A stretch of DNA of 64,000 nucleotides from Cacajao melanocephalus (Eukaryota; Chordata; Mammalia; Primates; Pitheciidae), in the NCBI GenBank assembly GCA_963573385.1, contig CAUYLG010071450.1, forward strand, positions 20,664-84,663, read 5' to 3'. The position numbers were made by a program, and so were the translations under genes. Shown here piece after piece: positions 27,168-39,083 of the stretch; within the stretch, counting starts at the first letter, position 1; each line of letters opens with the position of its first letter. The notes under the pieces were generated by a model, which ran no database searches, was not told where the DNA came from, and saw only the letters and a list, made by a program, of their open reading frames with translations.

Positions 27168-27580
27168 ATGTAGCAATGGGCAATGATGTTTTCACTGTGA
27201 AGCAAGAAAAATAGAGATTTTGTTCAATTAACAGTGCTAAACAGCGTTTGGGCATATAACTTGTGTGATCTGGGTTGTCTTTGATCCATAGCACCTTTAA
27301 GAGACTATGCGATTGCCTGAGGTGATCTTGGCATTCTTACATTAAACTCTTCCCTGAGACTGTACCTGGAACATTTATTTCAACCTCGTATACCCTGGTC
27401 TTCTAGATGCCATGGCCTGACACATTCTCAGGGTTGGAGGCATATTCTCCTCTGTGTATTGATTTCCTGGGGACTTCGTGGCTTCATTTTAAGCCTAGAA
27501 AGACAGAAAAGGGTGAAATGTGGGGACAAATGGGTTGAGGAAAGGGACTGTTGATATCGGATTCTAGGAACAGTTTGGAC

Positions 27581-27604
27581 TAAATAAATAAATAAATAAA
27601 TAAG
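27581..27604. repeat. (TAAA)n microsatellite
   Basis: Six uninterrupted taaa units. Confidence 0.95.
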
Positions 27605-30600
27605 CATAATATGCTCCTAATCAAAAACCTAGTTTGGCAGGTAAACATTTATACTTGGTAGGCAGGCGAGCTGAGGCTGCTTCTCTTCAACTGAAATTCT
27701 AACCAAGAAATTCATGTAATGAGAACTGTGAAGGCACAACATTGAAGGAAGCATATCCACTAGAGGATTAAGAGATCCTTTGGTGTCTACAGGCAGTGTA
27801 AAAACGCCTTTAGGGTTATAAGTGTAAAATTGGACTCTTTCAGGAAACCCATAAACCTGCTCTGGGCTGATATTCTCCAGTTGAGCATAAAAAACAGCAG
27901 TTGTTTATACTTCTGGTTATGAGCTAACAGGTGTCTGGAAATGAAGAATCGAGTCACATTTCTGTGATACAGTGCCACACAATTTCAGAGCCAATAATTT
28001 TTTCTTTGAAAAAGAAATTACTCTGTTCTATCATTATTGGTTTATAATAAAACAGAGCTTGACCTGCAAGTTAATAAAGAAAACATGTTTACTAATTAGG
28101 CTTTATTCTGTTGTCCCATGTTAATTGCAAAATATCTATCTATCTCATTTATGAATATGTTAATTTATGTCACAGAGGCACAAGTTTTGAGTATGCACAC
28201 TCTTTCTTTAATTAGATCAAAAGAAGGTCCATCGCAGCTTTGCAAGATGGATTCAAATTTTTAATCAGTAAAATAAGTTTGGCTCCTAAAAGACATCTTC
28301 TTTTGACAGTTGGAAAACACTAATTAACAGACAAAACTGTATTAATTGCATTATATCACTGCATTCTTATCAGTTAGCTTATGTTGTCTGCTTGCTAATG
28401 CAAACAGTTGTGGCTTTGGTGAAGTCACCTCATAAATGTCTTCCTAATGCTAACTAGCAATCGATGCATGTAAAATTTCTAATGTTTCTTTAGGGAATTC
28501 TACATAATAGATGTAGTCTCTCTTTTGAGTTATGCCCTGCTATTTAGTATAATTAGTCCTTAAGGCTGCACCTATCATATTATCAGCTTCCTGAGAGATA
28601 AAGAACACTTTATTTAAGAACAAAGAATTATAACAGTTTACTTTAGAAATTTTCCTGCAGTAGGTTGAATAGAAATCTGCAACCTACCAAATAACTTCAA
28701 ATACATAACAATTACACATTTATACCTTTAAAAGAATCCATTACAAGACTTTAACAAAGAGAGAATATCTGGGAAAGGTTTTGTGTTGTTTGCCCTGGAG
28801 TCTGTTAATAGCCTTTTATCACAAAACCCAGAACGCAGTGACTGTTTCTCCTGATTCAGATACTTCTGACACCTGGTTCTGTTCTACTTCCAAAGCTCAC
28901 CTCAGACACCAAAAGGATAAAGCTACACAGCCCCCTTCTAGGGTCTACGAGGAAGGATGCCACTTTGTGTTAATCGTGAAAGTATTTTTGAGTTGGGACA
29001 TCTTTGCTTCTCCCTTTGTGATGTGCTGCTGAAATTAGTTACTCTTCTCACACAGGTGACTGTGATGTTTTCAGACGATCTGAACCACATTCTGTTTGTG
29101 CTCTGGAGGTAAATGTTTTAATGTCTTGTGAAACATGTCAGATGTAGCGCCTTTATTTAAGCCTTGGTAATGGGGCATTAATATGTCTTTCCTACCATAT
29201 AAAATGTATTCCCAATGAAAATATGCAGATTGAGTTAGTCATAATGAGTAGTTCATGACTGTGAGACTAGGTACAGAGAAAAGAAAAGAAGAATCATGCG
29301 GAGGCTGACAAGGCTTTGGAAGTGGTTGCACTGCAGTTAAGTCAGACCCAGGGGAAGCTATTAGGACCTACTTTGGGATCCTCTAAATCTACATACAAGC
29401 AGAATTTTTCAGTGCATGGAGACTAGTTCTGCAGATTTTCTAGGCACGAAATGGGCTCACTTATGTACGTTCAGTTAATTTTCCTGCAAATCTGTACCAG
29501 ATTCCAAAAATCACATGCATTCACAACAGAAAGAGAAGTAAAAATGACATTTCTAAAAATACTACCCTTGCACTTCGAAGGTACTCAAGACTATAGGAAC
29601 ACACACTCCACAAACTAATTGTACAATGCAAAAATGTCACTGTTTCTAGAGTAGGCATCTTTTTACATAAACTCATTTATCATCTAATATTATGGTAATT
29701 TAAAGGTGAATTTTCCAGTTGGTCTTTTCCTTTGTGTTTCTACTGTTTCCACCTCCCCTTCTCACCTGACTCCCCTCAACAAGAAAACGCATAAATAACA
29801 AACAAAAATTGATGGAAGGGGCTGGGAAAGACAAATTGAGTAGAGAAGGCCAGGGCTAGGTGAAAAGAACAGCTGAAGAGTTTCTGACAAGGAGGTTTCA
29901 TTATCACCAGTTGTTCCCTAGTAGGCATTCATTAAAATGTCAGCTGTTTGAAGGTACACCAATATGTTCCTTTGCTGATTTCACATGGGAATTTCTGCAC
30001 AGGCCACTGAGTGAAGGAAGCCGACATTTAGGTATCTGGGCTCTGCAGCCTTCCGTTTGTATCTGACTGCTTGTCCATGGGTCATACACCTGGTGTTCTT
30101 CGTAGCAGAACATTACTAATATATGGTTATGTATTCTAAGACCTCCCTGCTTCTGGAAGCACTGGATGTGAAGAACAAGATGTTTCCTGTGAAGTCTAGC
30201 ATAAATCTCTAAATTCCGGTACTGTACAAAATTTCACTGCCAGACTTTCCTTGCAACTATAATATTTGTGTGTGAAAAGTAACATTCACTCAACTTTCTA
30301 TGGACTTTCCCAAGGGGGAAATGTCTCTAAGGCCAAGTCATGGAACCAAAATGTAAGCAAATTCCTTTAGAATTTCAGTGTCAAATTTAATTCAAAACAA
30401 CACCATTTTTCAAAAACGAATCTTTTCATTTGCCCATTAGCTAGTTTGATTCCTCAGTCAGTTGTCCACACAACTGAGCACTTTTCATATGTTAGACGTT
30501 TGTTTTTAGAGAATGCAATTGATACTGATAGTCATTCTAAATGAAACCTGGATTGCTTTTTATTCTTTACGACTCTCCTGTGAATTTTGTTATGTGGCCA

Positions 30601-30629
30601 CAAACTTTTGTTTCTGGTTTGGCCTACAT
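27605..30629. other. No feature recognised in ~3 kb; AT-rich motif cluster at 28020-28570
   Basis: No interspersed repeat recognised. Within 28020-28570 many ATTA/TAAT cores (aattaacag, tattaattgcatt, ctaattaggcttt, ttaattgcaaaat, gtataattagtcc) resemble homeodomain-site-rich non-coding DNA. Inference only. Confidence 0.35.
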
Positions 30630-30760
30630 TGAATGAATATTTATAGTGATGCATTATGTGCCAGAACTTTCTCAAGTGCAAAGATAAATACTGCCTTTGT
30701 TTTTGGTGAACAGATATAAAAATTAATAAAGTAGAAATAAAAGCCTTTCAAAGGGTACAG
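30630..30760 (-). repeat. L2 LINE 3' end, antisense
   Basis: ttgaatgaatatttatagtgatgcattatgtgccagaactttctcaagtgcaaagataaatactgcctttg is reversed L2 tail (caaatatttattgagcgcctactatgtgccaggcactgttct...). Confidence 0.65.
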
Positions 30761-31764
30761 CCGCCTGAACCTTGTGAAGGATGGATGGCCTAGAACTGAT
30801 TAATTATCTACTTAAATGTCTCCCGAGTTACACTCAGACTGAATGTTTTTTAACAAACAGCACACACCTCTTCATCTATCATTCCAAGGCTACAATGATG
30901 AGATGTGCTGGACTCAGTATGCCTTTCTTCTCTCTTTCAGTTTCCCTTTATTGAAAAGGCATAGTGACTGAGTGAGATCTGCTCAGGGAACATTTAGGCA
31001 TCTACCAGGTGGCTCTTGGGTAAACTGTACTTTTTTTTAGTAGTGGAAGAGCACAGAAAGTGATGCTAACTCCTGCTCCCTGCCTGTTCTGATGCTATTA
31101 TCACATGCCACCAGTCCATCAAAGACCTGCTCTCACCAGTCCACTAAAGATTAATTCTCAGAGTTTCCATTCAAAATCTTTGTGCATCCACCTGGGTGCC
31201 TCCTGCCTATGGGAATACACTCTGATTTCTGTGACTTAGACCTCTGAATCTGGGGATTGCTTTCACAACTTAGGAATCCAACTCATAATTTTCCATTTCA
31301 ACTACTTCTTCCTCTCTGATATTTTCTGGAAGTTTTTCTTTCCTAGAATCTATTGCTGAATCCCATAGCCTTTTATTTCCATTTCCCTCGTTTGTTCGTT
31401 TCCTCTTGTTAATAAGGAGTTAAATATGGGCTTTTTAACGTCATCTTATTTTAAGAAAGAGTTACTTATCTATTTATTTATTTTTCTATTTATCTCCAAA
31501 AAGAATTTTTAGCAGTTAGGACATCAGTCTTCCCTTTGAGCAATTATTAAGAAAAAATTGTTAAATATGACAGCAAAAGCTTTTCTTTTAATAGGTAAAA
31601 ATATCTCTTCACAGCATTTAAAAATGAATTTTTTAGTGAGGCCAGAAAGTTGCCTTGAAAATTTTAAGGTTTCCCTTTCAGTATCTAATTTCCTGTATCC
31701 TGATACAATAAGATTCTTTCCTTTTGGAATTAGGAGGCAGGATGATGTCGTTACCCTGAGACAG
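30761..31764. other. No feature recognised
   Basis: Unique-looking sequence. A small tatt/tatc tract lies at 31468-31495. Overlapping frames on both strands near 31524-31830 end inside a MIR and are not genes. Confidence 0.45.
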
Positions 31765-31985
31765 AGAGAACATGACATTTGGAGCCATTCAGACCTGAAT
31801 CTGAATGCTGGCCTACCTACTGCCATTTAGTAAGCACATGACTCAGATTCATCAGCTTCTCATCTGTAAAATGGAGATAATATTAGCTGCATTGAGGACA
31901 TGTGAATATTCAATTTTAAAATTGTGAAAAACATTTGAAAGATAGTGAGCACCCGATTAAATTTAGTGCTTAATTTGAGCTTTCT
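31765..31985 (+). repeat. MIR SINE, sense
   Basis: cattcagacctgaatctgaatgctggc, gccatttagtaagcacatgactcagattcatcagcttctcatctgtaaaatggagataatattagctgcattgaggac matches the MIR 5' half, core and 3' half in order. Confidence 0.85.
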
Positions 31986-32461
31986 CCACTATTGGTTTTT
32001 TCCAGAAGAAAAATTAGGAATATCTCATGCAGCTTGAGCTAACAGTAAAAGAGATTCCAGCACACCAGAACCATACACTTATTCACATACATGAGGTCTG
32101 ATGGGCCATCTTTGCCTGGGCACGGAGGGAGCAGTGAGTACACTGGATGGTACAGAGGTTGGTCCTAATCTCTTCCTCAGTCTGCTTGGAGTGGCACCCA
32201 GTGGGCCTTCCCCAGTCAGGCAGTACTGGAGTGTGTAATCACTTCATGAAAGACATAAAAGGGACCCAGGGAGAGGAAACATATGCCTTCTTCCCCTCTA
32301 GAAAACCCCAAAATAACTATAAGAATTAGAATTTCGGAGTTAAAGAAAAAAAACCAAAACCTCTATCAATCCACAAAGCCCATTTGCTTAGAAATTTCTG
32401 CTAAAGGGGTCAGTCCAGTTATGGGCAATGTACATAACTGCGTGAAATGGAAATGTCTGTG
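31986..32461. other. No feature recognised
   Basis: Unique-looking DNA. Frames at 32147-32534 have no known domain. Confidence 0.45.
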
Positions 32462-32850
32462 CATTATTTCTTTATTCGGCAAATATAACCTTTATAGAGG
32501 ACCTATTTTGGTGCCAGGCATTGATAAAATATAACAATTAGTAAAAATATACATAGTCCCTTCTGTCACTAAGCTTATGGGTTACTAGAGAAGGAAACAG
32601 TCAAATAATTACCCAAATAAAGGCAAACTTACAATACTAATAAGAACATCAACGAAAGGCACATGGTATACTGTGAAGCTTGTAATAAAGTAATTTGAAC
32701 TGGTTGGGAAATGGAGAGTTGGGGGAGGAGGGATGTGGTCTCTCCTCCCTGAGAGTTTAAGGTCAAATAAGAGCTATCTGACCAAGAGGGGAGAAAACAG
32801 TAAAGGAAAGGCCCAGAGGCAGAGGGAACAGGGCGAGTACCAGCATCTAT
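32462..32850 (-). repeat. L2 LINE fragment, antisense
   Basis: tttattcggcaaatataacctttatagaggacctattttggtgccaggcattg, ccttctgtcactaagcttatgggttactagagaagg, tctctcctccctgagagtttaagg, ggcccagaggcagagggaacagggcgag align in order to the reversed L2 3' end. Confidence 0.78.
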
Positions 32851-32929
32851 CTGCAAAGGTAGGTAAATGCCAGGTTATTCACATCTTCACAGGCCATTTG
32901 TGCATCCGAGTTTCAGCATTACCAAAAAA

Positions 32930-33185
32930 TGGGTGAAAGTGTTAATTCTAAAGCTAGGGGGCCTGAGTGTAAATCCTGCCCTGCTTCTTTCAAGCTATGT
33001 GACATTGGGAACATTTCTTAACCTTTTCGAATCTCTGTATCTTTAACTTCATAATGGGGTTGATAATAGTAGTACCTACTTCGTGGGACTTTCATGCAGA
33101 TTAAATGAATTTGGTAAATGTAAAGTCCTTAGGGCAACAGCTGGCACATAGAAAGCCCTATGTGTTAGCCATTACTATTATTTTG
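32930..33185 (+). repeat. MIR SINE, sense, nearly complete
   Basis: ggcctgagtgtaaatcctgccctgc, agctatgtgacattgggaacatttcttaacc, cataatggggttgataatagtagtacctac, gattaaatgaatttggtaaatgtaaagtcctt, ctggcacatagaaagccctatgtgttagcc: the whole MIR in order. Confidence 0.93.
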
Positions 33186-33519
33186 CATTTATCTTATGAG
33201 CAATGGAACCACTTGTTTTGTGTTTCCCAATGGAGGGCAGGATCAACCCCTACTCCCAAAGGATTTGGATGTCAAGACTAATGATGGCATGCATGCATCA
33301 GATGAGTATAAAAAATTATTACGCACATAATAAGACTTTCTGGGGAGAGTAGGACAGGCACCCACGCCACTCCAAAGTGGCTTGAGTAACGGGAGAGTGA
33401 CTTTCTAAAAATCATGCTTATTAAGGGTAGGCTAGGGTGAGGATTGCCACTTCCCAGGCCAAGCTTGTGTGGTTTGAACTTCACTAGCACCAGGGGAGGG
33501 AGTGCCCTTCCTTCGCTCC
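33186..33519. other. No feature recognised
   Basis: Unique-looking flank of the pyrimidine tract. A minus-strand 159-codon frame (33278-33757) runs through the GGAA repeat and Alu and is an artefact of the repeat. Confidence 0.5.
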
Positions 33520-33670
33520 TTTCCCCTCCCTTCCCCTCCCCTCCCCTCCCCTCCCCTTCCCTCCCTCCTTCCCTCTTTTTCCTTCCTTCCTTCCTTCCTT
33601 CCTTCCTTCCTTCCTTCCTTCCTTCCTTCCTTCTTTCCTCCCTCCCTCCCTCCCTTCCTTCTTTCCTTCC
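33520..33670. repeat. (CCTT/GGAA)n microsatellite with CCCCT section
   Basis: A pure pyrimidine plus strand: ctccc/cttcccct repeats from about 33520, then an unbroken (CCTT)13 at 33581-33632, then imperfect ccctt/cctt to 33670. It abuts the tail end of the antisense Alu, so the minus-strand GGAA repeat most likely grew from that Alu's A-tail. Confidence 0.97.
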
Positions 33671-33954
33671 TTTTTGACAGAATTTTGCTCTTGTTGCCAA
33701 GGCTGGAGTACAATGGCACAATCTTGGCTCACTGCAACCTCTGCCTCCTAGGTTCAAGGGATTCTTCTGCCTCAGCCTTCCAAGTAGCTAGGATTACAGG
33801 CATGCACGACCCTGCCTAGCTAATTTTGTGTTTTTATTAGAGACCAGGTTTTGCCGTGTTGATCAGGCTGATCTTGAACTCCTGACCTCAAGTGATCCAC
33901 CCAAGTTGGCTTCCCAAAGTGCTGGGATTATGGATGTGAGCCACTGCACCCAGC
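33671..33954 (-). mobile_element. Alu, antisense, tail converted to microsatellite
   Basis: tttttgacagaattttgctcttgttgccaaggctggagtacaatgg...ggtgtgagcc-type 3' end at gatgtgagccactgcacccagcc. Older AluJ/AluS-type with many substitutions. The place of its A-tail is taken by the CCTT microsatellite. Confidence 0.96.
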
Positions 33955-34079
33955 CAGAGTGCTCAGGTTTTCTTACCCACTTGCACAGATATGGGGCAAG
34001 AGAAAGGAAAAAGGAGAGGTAGGATTTGAAAGCTGTCATTGATCCAACATCAAAATTTAAAAAATGGAGTTAGAGTCTT

Positions 34080-34150
34080 TATTTCACCACTAAGGTGTTT
34101 TAAGAAAGGAGATGATTTGGTTATGAAGATCAGTCTGGCTTCAAGGATTT
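34080..34150 (-). repeat. Small L2-like antisense piece
   Basis: ggtgttttaagaaaggagatgatttggttatgaagatcagtctggcttcaagg resembles reversed L2 (gggttttaagcaggggagtgacatgatc...aagatcactctggctgc). Short and diverged. Confidence 0.4.
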
Positions 34151-35160
34151 TTCTCCTTTTAATAATGTTATTTATCTCTCATACTTTCTTCAAAAAACAA
34201 AGCACTTTTTTAGTTCCAGGACAACAGAGCAATTCTATTGATTTGGAAAAACATTTTGTCAGCTTGATTGTGGCTGCATATGTATACCTTTAGTTCTTGG
34301 CCATTTGAATTGGTTAATAAAAGTTAGGTAGGCAATGCATATCTCATCAGAGATATAGTTTCTTATAGAATTTTACCATAATCCAAATATTGACTGAGGT
34401 TATGATATGATGCTGTTCAATTGTTTGATAATTTTTTCATTCGATATCATTTCAAAATGGCTCAAAATAATTGGTGCTGCTTAAAAGACAATACTGTAAT
34501 TTACATAGTTTTAGTTAAAATGTACAATGCTTCCTTTTGTCTATCTCTGCTCTTTTTTTTTTATTATCTTAGGCTAAACTCATTGAACTTCAGCAGGAGT
34601 AAGGGCACAAGGTGGGCGTTCTCTGTTTCTCCTTGTTATTGTGTGATCATTCAGTGTCTTTTTTTCTATGTCAGGTTGGGTTATGATGGTCTGGAAAACA
34701 AACTAAGCAAGTTGATGTTTCCTCCACTATACTTTCACTTAAACATTGAAATAACTCACTGTGAGCAATGAATCTATTCTTTCATGCAGCTCAAGGGCTT
34801 GACTACAATCCTGTATAGCATCTGCCATGAGTGCATTAAGGCTCATTTTAACTTTGAAATTTATGTGTGAAACCAAACTCTCTAACTCACCTTGCTCTAA
34901 ATCTTTCCTTCTGATTTCCTTCGTAAACATTAATGTTTCACTCATCAAACTCTCAGTAAAATAGATCTGAAAATTAGTCATCTTCTAATTCTTCCCTTTC
35001 TGTTGAAACAGTTGTCAAATCTCATAAATTCATTTAAAAAATTTTTAATTTATATTTTTAATCAAAGCAATGTATGCACATGATTCAAAATCAAATGGTT
35101 ATAGAAGAATTTGTGACAAAATGCAACAGCCCCTTGCCACATTGCAGGCATACTCACTGT
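34151..35160. other. No feature recognised
   Basis: AT-rich unique-looking DNA. A 116-codon plus frame at 34421-34771 has no domain I recognise and no start or splice context that argues for a gene. Confidence 0.45.
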
Positions 35161-35420
35161 TTTCCTTCCTTCCTTCCTTTCTTCCCTCCTCCCTCCTTTC
35201 CTTCCTTTCTTCCTTCCTTCCACTCCTTTCGTCCTCTCTTTTTTCTTTTTCTTTCTTTCTTTTCTTTCTTTTTCTTTCTTTCTCTTTCTTTCTTTCTTTC
35301 TTTTTTTCTTTCCTTCTTTCCTTCCTTCCTTCCTTCCTTCCTTCCTTCCTTCCTTCCTTCCTTCCTTCCCTCCTTCCTTCTTTCCTTCCTTCCCTCCTTC
35401 CTTCCTTCTTTTTCTTTCTG
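35161..35420. repeat. (CCTT)n/(CTTT)n microsatellite, 260 bp
   Basis: Long pyrimidine tract: mixed cctt/cctcc, then ctttctttc sections, then an uninterrupted (CCTT)12 at 35320-35369, then imperfect units. Its long frames on both strands are repeat artefacts. Confidence 0.97.
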
Positions 35421-35939
35421 TTTTGGCCTTTTCAATGATAACATTTATAGCTCTAAACAATGTCTGTGTGCTATTCTTTCTCAATTTATCAACTTTAGGT
35501 GTTGTCTGTTGACCTCCTTGCACGAGGATTTATATTTTCACACCATCCCTTCTCTGGCTTCCCCCAACCTAGTTATGATACTAGCTTTAATGCCCTCACT
35601 GGTTGACTCTAGAACCCCAATAACCCTGGTTAGACCTCTACTCTTTGTTTGATCAAACATGAACAGTATTTCTCAACCCCCATATTGAGAGATAAGGACA
35701 TTAATGTTCACAGCTTTTCCATCACCTCTTCCCCTTCTGCCTCCTGGTCTCTGCTAGCAATGCCATGTTTTGATGTTGTGAAAGTGAACAGTGTTCCCCT
35801 TCTCTTCTCTTGTAACAGAGATTTTCCATAATTTGTCAGTTAATTATAAAACAAAACCAAATTAACATCATTCACAGTATTGTGACTTTATAAATATTGT
35901 ATACTTGCAGCATAAAATTCCTCCTGTTCTTCCCTTGCA
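35421..35939. other. No feature recognised
   Basis: Unique-looking DNA after the microsatellite. Confidence 0.45.
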
Positions 35940-36480
35940 CCATTTGCCATGTCTTCCTTTCTGTCTCATTCCTGCATTTCTGTCCTAATTTGCTGTACCT
36001 CTTGCCTACATTAGTGCAGTTGTCTCTGATTGGTCATGATCTCCAGTCTTTCCCAGTTCAAACTGATCCCACAGGGATGTACAGTGAATCTTCCTAAAGC
36101 ATAGCTTCATTTATAGAATGGCTGCTTTCAAAATCCTTCAATGGTTTGGCTGAAACATCTTGTTAAAATTGGTAGCTTGGGTTTCGTTTCAATATCTTTT
36201 ATAAACTGCGTCCCTCTGTGTAGGCTCCCATTTTTGCCTCCATCCATTTTATGCTCTTTAGTCTTTCCTATAAAAGCTCTGTTCTGTTCTATTCTTATAC
36301 TTTTCCTCATAGTGCATCTTAATCCTGGATGTCTGCTTCCAGCCCACACCTGGTAAAAGGCTTCTGAAAAACTGAAATCAAATATCTTCTTCATCCCTAA
36401 GGCCATCTGACATGGCAACTTTCTTGTTGTATAAGCATTGTCTTATGCCATGTTTACCTTCCTACCTGCTTTGGTACCCT
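35940..36480 (+). repeat. L2 LINE fragment, sense
   Basis: gtgcagttgtctctgattggtcatgatctccagtctttcccag, acagtgaatcttcctaaagc, gctttcaaaatccttcaatggtttggctg correspond in order to the sense L2 coding region (cctaactggtctccctgcttcc..., agagtgatcttttt..., cttaaaaccctccaatggcttccc). Confidence 0.6.
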
Positions 36481-36500
36481 ACTTGGATTATGTCTGTAGA

Positions 36501-36523
36501 TTTGTTTGTTTGTTTGTTTGTTT
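36501..36523. repeat. (TTTG)n microsatellite
   Basis: Five tttg units plus ttt. Confidence 0.95.
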
Positions 36524-36586
36524 CTCACAATATTCAGCACACTGAACACAAATCATACTTACTTAACTTAAAAAATTGTTGAATTG

Positions 36587-36888
<302 letters not shown>

Positions 36889-36899
36889 TTGTTGAATTG

Positions 36900-38059
36900 A
36901 ATATACTTTGAAAATTTTCTGCAATGAATAAGAACATTGCATTGCCAAGGTTTTTGTTTTCCTTTGTATATTTGATAGATAGGAAGGAGAATTATAAAAT
37001 GTGTTTTGTGGTTTATAAATAACTTTTACTCCCAAAGAAAAGAGACATCTACATATGCAAAAAATAATAAAACTAATGGAAATGTTTTATCTTTCAAATG
37101 TGATTAAGTGTATCTGTTTTTTACTGTTGACTCTAGAAGCATATAGCAATTCAGTACACATGTACTACAATTTCTATATCTTCGTACAAAGACGGCTGGT
37201 AAATAGCTTCAAAAGCCAGCCAGCATTTGGGTATTTCCTTTCCTTCCAATGTCTTAGTGTTTCAGATGAAGCTTGTCTGGGATTTCATTTTGTTTGTGGA
37301 TATAACCATGACGATTCTTTCTCCTCTCAGTAATATGCTCTACTGGTGACAGTTCATCTATGAATGGAGACCACTAATATGAACCAGTTGGATCTCCACG
37401 ATCCCTGTTCTTTATGTAGGAAAATGGGGTCCTGAACCATTTCTGCCGTGAGCTCTTTCCTCTCTTTCTCTTGTATAAATGTAGGCAACTTTGCAAACCA
37501 TTATGCATACTTGGTCACTTATTTTTAGACACTATTCTAGAGAATTGTATTCTTTTCCAAACAGATGTACATCTATCTTTTCTTTCACTTACTAAGGACC
37601 TACAAACATAAAGTAAGTGGGGGCATTTTTTATATCTATTGTACAAAACAGAAGCTGGTCAAGACAATAACATTTTCACGGCTAAATGGTAAGAATAGAA
37701 CCTGGGTTTCTTTTCACCTAGTATTGCTTACTCCATGATGCTGTGGAACTTCTCATTTTGTAGCTTCTTAGATTCACATTTAGCTACATTGTTTAATTTA
37801 ATAATGAGAAAATAATAAACCCTACCATGCTAAAGAGGAAGTTACTCAGTTTGATATCTGTGTGTATCATCTATTTGTCATGAGGAGACATGTTTCAATT
37901 TTTTTTTCTATTCCACTTATATATGTATAGCATTCTCCTCTATAATTTACATTCTGTTATGGAATATAAAAAAGCAAGATACTGAGCTGTGGAGATTATT
38001 GTGGTGCCTATAACAGCATATTCCATTTTTACACATAATTAACTTTGATTTCCACAGAT
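36900..38059. other. No feature recognised
   Basis: Unique-looking AT-rich DNA. The 92-codon plus frame 37055-37333 has no recognised domain. Confidence 0.45.
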
Positions 38060-38235
38060 TTCTGGTTGGGCCATTTGCTACCTATATATCCTTGATCAAG
38101 TTACTTTGAATTAATTATCCTCTTTAAAATAGGGATAATAATATAACCTACATTATGTGTTGTTGCGAAGGTTAAATGAGTTAACATAAAGCACTTTAGA
38201 ACAATATTTGGCATAGACATATGTTATATATGAGT
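38060..38235 (+). repeat. MIR SINE, sense
   Basis: gctacctatatatccttgatcaagttactttg, cctctttaaaatagggataataatataacctac, gaaggttaaatgagttaacataaagcactttagaacaatatttggcatag matches the MIR core and 3' half. Confidence 0.85.
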
Positions 38236-38243
38236 TTTCCATT

Positions 38244-38612
38244 TGTATTAGGGTTCTACAGAGAAACAGAACCTAAATACCTAGGGAGACCAATATAAAG
38301 AAAGATTTGTCAGGAGGAAAGGACTCATGCAATTATGGAGGCTGTGAAGTCCCACAGTCTGTTCTCTGTATGCTGGAGGAAAGCTTGTTGTATAGGAAAG
38401 CCCGTGGTATAGTTGCAGTCTAGACCGTAAAACCTAAGAATCAGGAGTGCCGATACAGAGGGCAGGGAAGATGGATATCTCAGCTCAAGCACAGAGCAAA
38501 TTCACTCCTTCTCCTGCTTTTTGTCCTATTGGTGCTCTCAACAGATTGGTTGATTCCCACCCACATTGATAAGAGTGATTGTCCTCTCACTTCCTACTTA
38601 TCCAAATGCTAA
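38244..38612 (-). mobile_element. Old LTR, antisense, left part (split by ERV)
   Basis: tgtattagggttctacagagaaacagaac...aattatggaggctgtgaagtccca...gattcccacccacattgataagagtg...caaatgctaa is the reversed form of a common mammalian LTR that begins tgtgatggttaattttatgtgtcaac in sense. I do not name the family. The remaining part lies at 41799-41893 beyond the inserted provirus. Confidence 0.8.
38609..38612. repeat. ERV target-site duplication, left copy (CTAA)
   Basis: ctaa directly precedes the TG of the left LTR and recurs at 41795-41798 directly after the CA of the right LTR. Removing the provirus and one copy rejoins the old LTR as aaatgctaatttctccc. Confidence 0.9.
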
Positions 38613-38962
38613 TGTCAGGTTCTAACTGAGGTCCAAGGGGACTTGGTGGGCGAATGGTGGGTAGCTGGAAAAACACTTGAGGAATCATGGACAGTTTCCA
38701 CATGGCTTTACTCTCTCTCTGGGTGGGAGTGAGCCTAGGCATGAGCCATATGTACAGTGTTAGCAGGGTATTTACACCTTTTACAGACAATAGTGGCTCT
38801 GAGCCAAGCACGAGCTCACGTGGGTGATCACCTAATGCACTTCATGTGGTGTGATTACATAATGAGTGGAGTTGTGTGCCTGCACTCTAAACTCACTGAG
38901 TCATGCTGGATCGATGTCTGCCTCGGCCTATTCTTGACTGTAGCACATCCATTTTTCTTACA
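38613..38962 (-). repeat. ERV 3' LTR (left copy)
   Basis: Runs from tgtcaggttctaactgagg to ccatttttcttaca on the plus strand. TG...CA ends. Aligns throughout to 41430-41794. Being next to the polypurine tract, it is the 3' LTR of this minus-strand provirus. Confidence 0.93.
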
Positions 38963-38976
38963 CTCCACCCCCTAGG
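38963..38976 (-). promoter_or_regulatory. ERV polypurine tract
   Basis: Plus strand ctccaccccctagg; on the minus strand cctagggggtggag lies directly before the LTR's TG, the position of the plus-strand priming site in a retrovirus. This fixes the provirus orientation. Confidence 0.75.
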
Positions 38977-39083
38977 CCGAGAGAGACACAGGCCTTGGAC
39001 ATGTAGGTCTGACTCATAGGCCTCAAACATAGGTTCTGGGCACACAAGCCCTGGACACATAGGCCCGAGACATAGGCCTTCCA
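38977..39083. repeat. Degenerate ~15-17-bp tandem repeat inside the ERV
   Basis: The phrase (ca)taggcc with variations recurs: cacaggccttggacatgtaggtctgactcataggcctcaaacataggttctgggcacacaagccctggacacataggcccgagacataggcc. Six or so degenerate units next to the polypurine tract. Confidence 0.7.

Noticed and set aside
33278..33819. Long open frames on both strands (up to 159 codons) through 33278-33819
   Set aside because: They are the translation of the CCTT/GGAA microsatellite and the neighbouring Alu; the repeat has no stop in several frames.
34421..34771. 116-codon plus-strand frame
   Set aside because: Phe/Leu/Tyr-rich translation of AT-rich DNA, no motif, no start context.
35062..35652. 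192-codon and 153-codon frames rich in S/F/L/P and K/E/R
   Set aside because: Artefact of the 260-bp microsatellite; no domain outside the repeat.
36487..36586. TTTG tract considered as the tail of an antisense retroelement
   Set aside because: No element body adjoins it on either side except an L2 fragment that does not end there.
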